The notes beneath the pieces were generated by a model. The model was not told the origin of the DNA, made no database searches, and saw only the letters and a program-made list of their open reading frames with translations. DNA of 64,000 nt from positions 10,231,264 through 10,295,263 of the forward strand of contig NC_054081.1 of NCBI RefSeq assembly GCF_017562075.2, given 5' to 3'. This DNA comes from Anopheles merus (lineage: Eukaryota; Arthropoda; Insecta; Diptera; Culicidae). This document shows, piece after piece, positions 11,749-24,300 of the stretch; positions within the stretch are counted from its first letter, which is position 1; the number at the start of each line of letters is the position of its first letter. The translations under genes and the position numbers were made by a program.

Positions 11749-14700
11749 AGTAACGTTTTCTCGCTTTACTTTTCGTTTGCGTTCCTCCATCCAACGAAAC
11801 GGTTGTGTTCAGTCGGCATTCAGTTGCACCGTTGCTCTCGTTTGCATGTATAGCGCAGTGCTAGCGACGGCAGTCGAACGAGTGTAGTTTTTCGCTCGCA
11901 TGTACAGATTAGGGCATAGCTTAATGTAGTAGTTACCCGGCCCAGCCCAGTTACCCTTCTTGTCCGTTTTTCCGAATTGGAATTAAGTGATACTAATTGG
12001 CTCGCCCGAGGACTGTACCCGGCCATGGAAGGATGCAAATTGCACCTCCAGAGCCCAGCCGCGGCATTGGGGAAGCACGATGCGGGCGAGTGAGGGCGAG
12101 CACACTAAATTAAGATTAAGCAAACCGCGTAAGCGAGCTAAATTTAATAACAAAAAAACAAAACCAAAACTTGTACATTTTATGGAGGGGCAATAGACTT
12201 GGTAGTTAAATCAATTTTTAAATTATCTTTTTCTCCCAATCTGTAAGTGCATCTTTTTTCCTGAGTGAAATAAGATTGATTAGGCGTCGATACGATCGAG
12301 ACTATACTATAGGCGAGACGTACGTGAGGCTAGCAGCAATGCATACAAGTGATAATGAATGCGTGTGAGAAGGAGTGTGTGTGTGTGAGGGCGGAAGGAT
12401 TAATATTTACCAATTGACTTTAATGTTGTGCGTTCAGCCGCTGGGCACTAGCTAGACCGATACGATTCGTTCAATTACACACAATTGGATTGGCATGATT
12501 AAATCAGCTGACAGGAAACCTTGTGTGTGTGTGAGAGAAAGAGAGAGAGAGAGAGAGAACAAAAAACGCAAAAACTCAAAAACAAAATACTATTCGGTGT
12601 TGTGACTTGCTAACTTACTTACTTATTCGTAACATTCCACATTGCAAGCAAAGTGATATTGGGATATTGGTGTGGCGGGCGTCGCGTGGTTGGAGGGTGA
12701 AAGCGACCCGCCCGCTTGCAAGCGGAATGGTGGGACTAAATTATTGCCGGAACAATGCCCACAAAACTAACACGAGCGACCAGAGTAACACAGTAACGCG
12801 CAAGTAACGCGCGCGTAACGTGACCGGAACAGAAGCCGAGGACGCTACCGTTACAGGCTGCGTTACCTGGCTGCGGCACGGGCAGGCAGCGCTTGCTGCC
12901 GGCGGCGAATTTTAACAAACATTATGGCAACCTTTTATGGCACCGGGGCGGCAGTGTGATTGAGCGTAGGCATAAATATAGAAATAGTTTACAAAGGGGG
13001 AAAAAACCGAAACAAATTTGAAAGGACTAAACCCAATCAAGCAAAGCAACGCATGCACAACGGGCATATAAAATACCAATTGAGATGTACTTTTCCATTC
13101 ATATATTATATATATATATATATAAATGTGTGTGTGTGTGTGATTGAATGTACGTGAGTGTATTTTAGAGAGCAATAATGATCAATACATATAAATTAAA
13201 TTGATAATCTTCACATTCAAGCAATTGTACCAGGTACATGAAGGCGCGTGGTATTGAATAGTGTGAAGGCAGACGCGGCAGGATCTCCCTGGAAGAAGGT
13301 AATCAAACAGATGACAAAAAATAGGGGTCTGCTGCGCACACTAGTGCCACTAGTGGACCATGCTACAAGACTAGTAAAAATATGTGAAAATGTGGTAACA
13401 GGAGAAATAGAAAGAAAAAAGAGAGAGAGAGATAGTATGAAGGAAATAATGGAAGAGAATGATTGTGATAACGTTAAAATTATTATTAAAAAAGAAACCG
13501 TACATAAACTTAGCGAGAAAGGGAAAAGGTAACAGAGATTGTTAAAATGTCGCCATGTAGCGGAGCTAGGAAGAGAGACGAGATAGTAAATAAGAAAACA
13601 AAGAACCTTAAAAAGAAAGTAAAATGAATGTATCCCTCCTCATACGACGATAGGAAACTAATCTCATTGCAAGAGGCAATAGAGCAGTGAGATGAGAAAG
13701 AAAAAGAGAGAGAGAGAGAGGGGGAGTGCAATAGGTTAAGGTCACAGGTCACAGCAGTCACAATAACATCCGACCGTGCGTAACGCGTGCAGCACGTGCG
13801 TACCGGTTGGCCATTGGTAGTGGTACGGGACAGATAAGGTAGCAGGCAAACGCTCGTACTCTACTACAACCCGTAACAACTACAACTACCAGCGACGGAA
13901 GCGAGAGTTGGTTGCCTGTGCACGATGTTTGCGTTTCTTTTTCTGTTTTTGTTACTTTGTGAGATTACCAACCACTAAAGAATATTCATATTGAGCACTC
14001 ACTCACACACAGACACAAAAACACAATTATACTAAAACACTTACACAAAATGCAATGCAAAACCAAACATACACACCCACACTCGCATATTTAAAGCAAA
14101 AAAAGATTGATAAAAGGTGTACTTTGATCGAAATGGTTTCAATACAAAAGAGAAAACAAAACTGCAACACTGTTATTTGTCAAAGCGAAGTAAATGAACC
14201 TAAGACTCAATTTAGAAAGGCAGGAAGCGGAAACAAAAGAAAATGAGATAAAAGAGAAATCGAAAAAGAAGAAAAAAAGGAAACAGTGGACGTGTTACAT
14301 AAAACTGCAACAGAAAACAGAACATCGCTAACGGTGTACTATAGCACGGGCGTACGTGCGTGTTTTAGGTGGAAAAGGTCGATTAGCAACCGAAAGCACA
14401 AATTAGTAAAACAGCAACAACAACAAGAACAACAAAGAAACATAGAAAACGAAGCTGAACAAAGCGTAACAAAATGGAAAAAAACGCAAACGTTTTTTTT
14501 TATATTCTCCGCCCATAAGTATTCCAAAATGAACGCAAAACAAAAAGTTCAATTATAATGTGTGTTGTACATCTTTCGCATCTATTTCCTCTTTTCTGAA
14601 ACGAGAGTACATACAACTTGTGACTAAAATGTGAAGCAACGGTAAAACAAAAACAAAACAAAAACAAAAAAACAAGAAAACAGTGAACGATAAATTGACG

Positions 14701-17576
14701 CTGCACAAACAATGGTGTCCTGTATTTATTGTAAGAAGTTGCCAGTGTTCAGAGGCAAAACCGAGCGGAGAAGTGGAAGAAAAAACGGACAAAAATTAAA
14801 ACAAAACACGTATAGGAACGAACAATTGGTATTGAAATCTTATTCTGTTAACTATTCTAAACCTCTCTTTACATAACACCGCATGAGCATTCTTCGCGCC
14901 AATATTTTATAAAGTTGATAGAGGGAGATTGAGAGAGAGATAGAAAGAGAAAGTGAGCGAGGGGGAGAGATAGAAAGAGAGAGAGAGAGACTTGAAGTCT
15001 GTCCGTGTGTAAGTAAGAGGGATAAAGATGGAAAAAAAAACGTCCGATATGTGTTTGTAACCTAAACGTGTATAGTAAACTGAAGCAAGAGAAAATAAGC
15101 ACTTTGACTGAGGTGTGGTGAAAAAATTATACGTGCAGGAGTGGGTGTGCGACAAAACAAGGCAAACAGAAGGAAAAGGAACAATTTTTTAGGCAATTTT
15201 TCACAGAACAAAACTAAAAAAAAACATACATCTAAACTTATATACAAGAGCAAGCAAACATGAAGAGCCTACACTAAGTAAATCAAACACAAACACACCC
15301 ACACACACACACACACACACATCCACGCGCACACTAAACAAACTCTATTTCTTGTAAGAGAAGCTTTCGGTGTCCAAATTATAGGGAAAGAGCGGAACGA
15401 TTGAGACCTATTCAGCGAAAATGAACACACACCGTACACGACGCGACATGCATGCAAACATAATCGAAGGAAAAACAATTATTATTTATTATTATTATTA
15501 TTTATTTATTTAAATTTGTTGGCCTCTAGGGTTTTACAAATGTGTTCTTATAATCTAGGGAAACATGAGGGATGAGGATTCACGAAGACGGGAGCGGAAT
15601 TGGGAAACTGGGACGTTGAAGTCGAATAGGAGATATGAATCGTTGAAGGCAGAAAACGGACGGAAGCGTGGAATGGAAGAACACGAAGCACAGCCAGGGA
15701 AGCAAGGGAACGAAATAGACCTGAACGCGCGCGGCAGTTATGAGAGTAAGCGGAGCAAAAGACTTCAACGCTGCCGAAGACGAGGAACGTAAAGTGATTA
15801 ATTAGCTAGTAATTTATATTTTCGTTCGCCCCATGTAAGAATTTTTGTTTGATTGAGATAATATTAAAATACGAACTGAATGTACAATTTTGTTAGCTAG
15901 TGTAGAACAAGATAAGATTTTAGTTTTTTTTTTTTTTTTTTTTAGTTTGCTGGTCGAATTCTATTTTTTTTTTGTTGGTTGTCAATTTTTGACAGTTCAT
16001 TAACATACGGCCAACTTTGACGGACGTCGTCGGGTCGATCACTACGTTTGTTTTAATCTCAAAACACGCACACATTCACACCAACAAAGTAAAAACCATT
16101 TCACCAAATGCCATACGGAAGCGCTCAATTCTCACCCACAAACACACCTACCGATGCTCGTCCAAAGAGCAAAACAACACACCACTACTACCACTACCAG
16201 TACTAACAGCAATAACACCGTTACTGCATCCCTCTGTCAATTGACAGTCAATCTCGTGCAACTACCCCATAGCTCGGCAGACGTAAGGTAACAATATATT
16301 GAGCAGGAACCAGCAAAACGGAAGAAAAAGAAGAAGATAAACACAATAATATTTTTTGATACAAAACATTTTACAACCGATTTACGCGATTACGAAGATG
16401 TAGACGAGCGACAGTGAAAAAAAAGAGAGCGAGATAGTAAAACACATACAACGCAGAATAGATTACACAATGAAAACAAAATCGTGCATCGAGGATGACG
16501 CGAACGTCTTCGGTGGGTACTGAATGGACTCGTTCAATACACACACACCTACACAACCGCCAGCCAACGAAAACAGAACTGATATACACAACCGAATCTA
16601 CACTTCATTCACACATACACCCCAGATTAGGCTCTATATTGACGCAGAAAAAAAAAAACAAACCAGATGCTGCAATTGGTTTCAGTTTTCCACTATTTTG
16701 TTTCTCTAAATTATTGGTCTTTTTCTAAAAAGTGGATTGGCAAAATTGGGAAGAGGAATTCAGGCACATACAAAATTTGTGAACGTCCAAAATTACTTAA
16801 TTGGCTAACGAGCGTGATGAAATCTTTAAAGAGCAAGTTAATATGATCACGAACAAAAATTGACACACATGCACAGAGGCGTAACAAATACATATATCTA
16901 ATAATTCGATCGTGTGAAGTCAAAAGAGATCAAACAAAACAAATCTTCTATTCGAGCAAACGCCGCAAAATCAAAATTTGCAAATTGAAACCAAAAAAAA
17001 AAAAGGAAAATATCTTTCACCACGCAAGCACCGCACCGCGGAGGTACGAGACAAATTTAAAACTAAAAGAATAAAATTAAAAATGTTTAGGCAAAATTTG
17101 ACAAAACATTAAAAAAAAGCACACCAATACACACCGACACTATTTGAAAAAAAAAGAAAACAGCAATGCATAGCGACGCTTCAAGCGAAACCAGGCTAAT
17201 GCGGGCTGAAAATGCACCATCTGAAGAAGAACGAAACACTTCTCAAAAAAAGACGAAACGCCCTCTGACGTTAAACGTTGGTAACATCGGTGCCCCGTGT
17301 TTGGTGCCGGTTGGGGATAATGCCGCCCCAACTGGAACAAACAGTTCGGCACTGTGGGGTGGGGCACTCGACGACACTACACTCACTCTACCAAGTAATA
17401 CACACGGATATGACGAAGAGAACCTAATATACACAAAGAAAAGCTAACACACACACACGCATACATACACACACACAATCCTACACATACAGACATTGTC
17501 CAGCAGAATAGGCGAAGCAAAAAGTATATTAAATTATGTGGAAAAAAACACACATACACTTCTTAATTCTTGTTGT

Positions 17577-17582
17577 AATAAA
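17577..17582 (+). terminator. Candidate poly(A) signal AATAAA
   Basis: Canonical hexamer followed by TG/T-rich sequence, at the boundary between the A/C-rich stretch and repeat-rich DNA. Confidence 0.4.
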
Positions 17583-17619
17583 TGTTATATTTATTGAAAA
17601 ATATCCACCGACTTGTTGG

Positions 17620-19291
17620 TCTAGTCGTTTGCTTCAACATCCGAAAATCTGAGGTCGTTTTTCCTAGCATCACAGATTAAGCTTGAACGACTAAAAAAAT
17701 CGAATATACTTAAAAAAAATAAACGAAAGCTTCATAGCTTCACTGATTTACTCAATAGATGGCGACTGATAACTTATCGATACATTGCCTTCCCTTTTCT
17801 TGCAATGTGTTTCGCCTACCTTTCGAACAAACAAGGCCTAAATACCCTTCTAGCTTTCCCAGCAAAAATCAATAAGAATAGTCGTGTGGTCAGGGACACG
17901 GGTATCAACACCATCGACCCTTATGCAATGATCGCTTGCTTCTGTTCTGGTGTATCAGATTGATTATTTATATTTAAATAATCGTATCGGCGCGCTAGCT
18001 CTAGCGATGTATACCTTCAAAGTGTAAAAATACCACAGTACACGTGAAAGGTGGAAGATATCGAAGTATCAATGGTAATATCGAAGAACCAATATTAGTG
18101 ATCAATATATAAAAACAATATTAGCAGCAGGAAGATGCCAGCTATGCAAAGCGAGCTTCGCTGGCAGTTGCTTGCGATCCTAGCCCGTTGTTTTATTGCA
18201 CCAAGTTTTGCGTATGCCGATCGCGTTATGCTTATTTCGTATGGCGATCCTCGAAAGGATATTATTTATTTAGGATAGCGATAATGATCCCTGAGTAGAA
18301 TAATTTGCGTTAGTCTGAACTGTTGATTATTCTGGGCTATACTGTTGCAGGTTTGTTCAGCTACATTTGTTAGAAATCTGAAGCTATTTGTGATACAGCG
18401 TTTCTGGTCTGTGTTTTATTATTTTGAGTAAATACAAAAGGACGGCTTGCGACGTACGTTGATTTTACGAAATCTAGCCTTATCTTTCTTAACATTTCTT
18501 TCTCCCTTAAATTCGTAAATGACCGTTAAATTTGAAAATGTGATCGTCGTCGCAATCGCTCGTATAGAGAAATTTAATTTAATGAAATTTATAAAATTAA
18601 AAGAGTCGCGTTCGCAACATCTGCTAAATGGAGTCGTTTAAGATACCTTTTAGACTGAGAGCTTGAATCGTTTAGACCCCGTTCTTGAGTCGTTTAATGA
18701 ATCTGTGATGCATGGGGGTTTCGCTCAAACCGTCTGAAAATCTAGGTCCCACAGATTAAGCATAAAACCCGAGAAATAACTTCATAGCAAAATGAACCTG
18801 TTGGTTACACGAACGTAATATGTAAAAAAGGAAGGAGATTAATGCGGAAATATAACACTTGTACCTAGATTTTATTCGCCAATTACATATATTGGCCATA
18901 TTAGACTAGGTAGGTGGAATTGAACATCTTGTGTCAAGACCGATGCCAGCGAGCGATATGACACACAAATTCTACTCGCTAGTGTAATAACGCGCAGCGA
19001 ATCAGAATTGCTCAAGTGCCACAAATACACTAAATGACCACTAAACGGTTTCTAAACGGCTCAAGCTCTCAACCTAAAAGGCTTCTAAAAAGACTTCGTT
19101 TAGCAGACGGTGAACGGTTGATGCATTCTAAAAATATTTATAAAAATGGTGGTTGCGTTATCTGTTGGTCGGATGGCCACACAGTGGACCCAAGCGCTAC
19201 AGATTAAACTTAAACGACTGGAAAATCGAATATCCATAGAAAAAAAAAACAAAAGCTCCATAGTTACATTGGTTTGCTCCATAGATGGCGT
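17620..19291. repeat. Mosaic of interspersed repeats
   Basis: A roughly 110-bp block at 17660-17770 (agattaagcttgaacgact ... atagatggcg) recurs at 19195-19291. The segment around 17975-18015 matches 39165-39205. The segment 18990-19140 matches 37970-38095. No gene recognised. Confidence 0.6.
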
Positions 19292-20112
19292 CCCAAATAG
19301 CCAGAATTGCTTAAGCAGCTCATTTTGGCACGCTAAAGATCGCTGCTTGAATTCGCCTTTTGCAGTAGTTAAACAGCATCAAAGTGCCAGATGAGTCTTT
19401 CAAACAGCGCTTAAGCAGCTTCCTTATGCTACGGTGCCGTGAATTATTTTTCTTTGTTTTTTTTTATTTTCAAGCAAACGTCATCAATGAAATAAACGAC
19501 ACGATTTGTATTTTGTTATGTGCATGTTTATTTTAAAACTCTAAAAGCTCTTGAATTTCAAATAATTTTACATAGTTTACTAAAAAATCACAATCACTTC
19601 ACTCAATATTCCTTCTTTAATTAACTTATCTAACTTGTACAGCAGCAACGCGATGATTGACGGCGTCTGTCTTTGACACTTTGACAATAACCACCTTGTA
19701 CCGATGTCATGCGTTAAAAAGCTATAAAGTTCCACCAAGTTCGACTCACCTTCTTAACAAGCCTTCAAGTTCCATCGTGAACCATACACATCAGGCTAAC
19801 CAGCGGCAAGGTTCCATAGTGTACGGCTTGCTGCTTAAAAAGCTCCATAGTTCTGCAAAGTACCGTCTATCTCTTGATCAGCCACAAAGTACGACATCGG
19901 AACGATTTTTCGTTAAACAACCCGAAATCAGCTATGGAGTTCGAGCTGGCTATTTGGGAATCCCCGGCACTGTGGCATAAGAAAGCTGCTTAGGCGCTAT
20001 TTAGAAGGACCACCTGGAACTTTGTTGCTGTTTTTCTACTGCAAAAGCCGAATTCAAGCAGCGATCTTTAGCTTGCCAAAATTGGCTGCTTAAGCAAGTT
20101 TAGCTATTTGGG
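19292..20112. mobile_element. Foldback-like element with about 150-bp inverted repeats, copy 1
   Basis: The left arm begins CCCAAATAGCCAGAATTGC and the right arm ends GCTATTTGGG. The arms are inverted copies over about 150 bp, including AAGATCGCTGCTTGAATTCG in the left arm. The centre (about 19640-19960) holds imperfect tandem units of about 33 bp built around 'agttccac.aagt'. A possible 3-bp duplication CGT flanks it, which could be chance. No transposase. A second copy lies at 38247-38990. Confidence 0.7.
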
Positions 20113-20911
20113 CGTTCGGTTCCTTGAATAACCCGTGTAATGAGCCAACGTTTATATTTAATCACTAATTTCAGATTTTTGTGTTAAATGTATCTTATGT
20201 TTTGATAAAACCAAGCCAGGTTTTATTATCTCCATCTCTTTCCATTGACAATATCCGAAATTTGCAATGAATTATTACGTTTTATGTTATGACAATATGC
20301 TCTGATAACCTTTTTTTATTATCCTCCTCAGCTCGCAATGTCACATTTGTACTGCACTTTACTTGCTCAACAGCACGGATAAACGGACAGCCTGTTTCCA
20401 ACATTGAGCTACTTTTGGAGATGTCCTGCGAGCCAATTCCGCTTTTGCGGCTGTTTCGTGCCGGGCGTCACGGTCGTCTGGTTGCGATCGGCAGGGTTAA
20501 CGCGACGCGTGCAGTACTCAACCCCGTACCGGTCTAAACGCAACCGCGCTGTCAACGGCCGAAGCCAAGCAACGGAGCGGCACCGCGGGGAGCGACGGCG
20601 AATGACGCTAACAACGCCGTCCGGTGAAGATAACGGGAGGGCTGCTGCGTTTCAAAATAAGAACCAAATTCAAACTGCCGAGTACAGCCCCGTGGTGCAT
20701 TTATTCGCTGAGCGGTGTTGATGATGCTAGACGATTCGGTGCGGCATCGGTAAGCTGAGTGTGTGACATTTATTATTGAGTGTGTACCATTGCCATCTAC
20801 AACTGCTGGGGGAGGCTTGCAGGCGCCTGAACCAACATGTTTATCAACAGAGCGGACCGGACGAGCTGGCTGTGACGCGCTACCCCGCCCTTCTTCCCCC
20901 TGCCCTAGCAA
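20113..20911. other. 5' flank of the LisH gene
   Basis: GC-rich from about 20420, compatible with promoter and 5' UTR. An in-frame TAG at 20906-20908 immediately precedes the chosen ATG. No TATA box assigned. Confidence 0.4.
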
Positions 20912-21259
20912 ATGAATGAACAAGCGATGGAAAAACAGTACCACGAGGTAGCGGCCCGTGCGGTGTTGGGTGAGTGTTGTCTCGTTCCCCGGTGGACGCC
21001 AGCCTCTGAGCTGATCCCAATCCCAATTGTGCTTTCTCGTGTTGCTGCAGGCTACCTCTACGACCACGACATGTACATGCTGGCGGAGCAGTTCTGCATG
21101 GACTGTCCGTACCTGCGGGCGGACCAGGGCTCCTTCGAGCTGGGCCGCATCCCGGTGAACGTGCTGCAGAAGCCCCTGCAGCAAGTGATGAAGGAATTTA
21201 TCGCGATGCAATCGCAACGTAAGTGTGTGTGTGTGCGTGTGTGTAGACACAGAAAGATA

Positions 21260-21353
<94 letters not shown>

Positions 21354-24300
21354 TGCAGTCCTGCAGCTGGTTAATCTGTGCAGCACCGTCGTTGCCTTTC
21401 CGCACACCGACTCCACGATGGTGCTGGTGGACCATCTGATCAATGTGCTGAAATCGTCCGGCACGGGCCCGGTGCTCGATGCGGTCATTACCACCCTGCC
21501 GGCCTACAGTGCCGCCTGGGCCGACAGTCAGTCACCGCCACCGTCGCACCCGACGCCACCGCCGGCAGCAGCGGGCCCGCCAACCGCGCTAAACACGTCC
21601 GGCTCGATGCAGGACAGCACCGTCTCCACCTTCTCGGTGCAGAGCCGGCTCGAGCCGGACCTCAGCATGATCCCGGTCGATCTGAGCATGGTCGAAGCGG
21701 TCGCACCGGACCCGCAGCCGACCAGCGCCCACAAGCGCCCGCCCGTGTCCGTCGATCAACCAGTGCCGGTGGAGCAGCACCCGTCACCCGCCTGCGGGCT
21801 AGCACAGCAATCAAACTCGCCCGCCGTCCGATCGCATCCCCATCAGCACGGCAAACCACCGCCGGTAACGGTTACGCTGCAAGCGTCCCAGGAAACCGAA
21901 CTGCTCGCGACCAACCCGCCCCAGGTGGCGCCGGTCGAGGCGAGTGACGAAAACGTGCCGCCCGCCACCACCACCACCACCACCACCACCGCCGCCGGTG
22001 TGATGCTGGCCGATCCACCCCGCTCCAATGCGACGCCGCTGGACAACCCGATCGTGCCCGGGACGGCCAGCTCGCGGTCCACCTCCAGCCGGAAGCGGAC
22101 GCACATCCGCATACTGGACTTCGGCACGCCGCCGTACAAGCGCGGCAGCCCGTCGACCGGCGGATACAGCAGCTCGGCCGGTCGCCGCCCGTCACCCCCG
22201 CCGAAGGCCGTCACGCCCACCGTGCGTCCCAGGCCCGTGCTGAAGCTGCCGGTGACCGAGGAAGAGCAAGCGACGCCGCCTGCTCAGCCACCACCGCCTG
22301 CTCAGCCACCACCGCCAGCTCAGCCACCATCACCTGTACCGCCGCCACCTGCCGAGCCATCATCACCGGCACCACCACCACCACCACCGCCGCCGTCCGC
22401 CCAAACCGAACAACCGCAGCCAAAGAAAGAGATCGTCCAGCGGCGGCCGAACCGGCCCGAGGAGCGGCAGCGAAGCAAGCGGGCCGTCGCGAGCAAACCG
22501 GAGACGGAAGCGATACCGCCGGTAAGTAGGCACTGGTTGTGTGTGGCGCGGGGTGATTTGGAGTTTTTTTTTCACTTCATCGTGTATAAAGTTTTTAAAT
22601 GACATTCAAATGGTAAAGGAAGACTTTACTAAATAATCGTACCATTGCTTAAGTACACAAAAATAAGGGCAACAACTGGCAATGACTAACTTAGGGTGGT
22701 TAATCCATGGCAGAATAGTAAACGTTGTGTTGATATTGGTGTCATTTTAATTATCAAGGCGTATGATTGTGAACACCATTTACAGTACTTCTATTGTATA
22801 TGCAATTCTCTGGCATTCTTTACATGTTGGAGGGCGTTTAACATAATTTATTTTGTTTTTTTTTTTTTTTGCAAATAATTGGCATTGGCTCTTCTTCCTA
22901 AGAGTATTCCAGAGCTTTAGCATATTTTGTTCATATCAAGTCATTTTCACCACATTTGCATCAAAATTTGCACACGAAATCTCGATAGGATAAAAATTAA
23001 GGCTAAGTGGGAGCCATTAAAGAAGTTTAATTCGATTCGATTGAAAACAAAATCCTTCTTGTATAGCTTGATTGGTCTTCCTATTGGAACATTAATGTAT
23101 TTACTAACTTCGTATTTTTCACAGAAAACAGATGAATTCACTTAGGATGCTTATATAGGCATTAGCTCTCATTATGCCGTCGATTCATACCATGTCGAAT
23201 CCATACTTCTCGTATAGAAAACTCCTCCCTGGTTATCACATTGCACCCTTCGTGCATATTGGTTTGTTGGATCGCGTCTAGATATTTTTGAACATCAGTT
23301 CTAACTTGGACTCATCACTCCAAATACCAATTTTTCAACAATCTAATGATATATCTGCATGTGCTTGATAATATCGGAGCCAATTGGCTTTGTATGTCTT
23401 GCTGTAGATCGGGCAAGGAGCTTGAAGGACGCCACATCTAACTGACATTAAATTAAAAAAAAGGCAATGTGATAGGTATCTTTATTTTATCTATTTTTTG
23501 TTTATCTTTAGAAGCAGGGTTTTTATCTTGTTTTTAATTCCGGGCAGCCGAAGTAAATTGTGATTTATTGTGTTAAAATATGTTTTTCTTCTTCTTTGGG
23601 CTCAACAACCGTTGCCGGTCAAGGCCTGCCTGTATCACACTACTTGTGGGTTTGGCTTTCAGTGACTAATTGATTTACCCCTATAGCAGGATAGTCCTAC
23701 GTATGGCGGCACGGTCTATTTGGGGTTTGAACCCATGACGGGCATATTGAAAAGTCTTGCGATTTGACGACTGTACCACGAGACCTGCTTAAATGTTTTT
23801 AGACAGTGATAATAACTAGAAAACAATGATATTTGAAAATAAATGTGACAAATGCATTGATGGCCGTACGGGAAAGACCGTCAATTCGCGTAGCAGTTCC
23901 TGGATTCTATTCATCTACGAGTACAAGGGAAAAACAGCACCCAAACCATGTTGTTTTGAAGACCATCATTCTGTCGGTCTAGGAGGACACCAACATACAG
24001 AATCAAGTATCCAGACCTTAAAACAAGTTAGAAACTAAAATGGTGTAGTGTGTGTGTAGATTTAAAGGTTATAAAAGGAATTTTGAGGCTGTGCGGATAT
24101 GAATCAAATCGTTCGTAATTTGAAACATGAGCTCGAAACTGTTCGGAATCAATGAATCACAAAATCGTTGCAGTTTTATGATATTTTGCAATGTTTCGAG
24201 TAAGATTATTGAAAATCTTTATTTGTTTCGCTTTACTTAAGTGAGTAATACAGATGTTTGAAGGAAAGACGATCTTTGAACGAACTTTCTATTAAAATCG

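Larger units (their letters stand above)
9918..17600 (+). other. Probable long 3' UTR of an unidentified plus-strand gene
   Basis: For 7.7 kb the plus strand is rich in A and C (AC runs, CAAA and ACAAAA motifs, (GA)n tracts) with no ORF that looks coding. The stretch ends near an AATAAA at 17577, after which interspersed repeats begin at once. Absence of transposons over 7.7 kb in an otherwise invaded window suggests selection against insertion. This is inference from composition; splice structure and coding end, if any, lie before or inside the gap. Confidence 0.35.

Noticed and set aside
13248..13532. 94-codon frame ending in a Lys/Glu-rich tail
   Set aside because: Starts at GTG, not ATG; composition explained by purine-rich DNA; no splice sites or domain seen.
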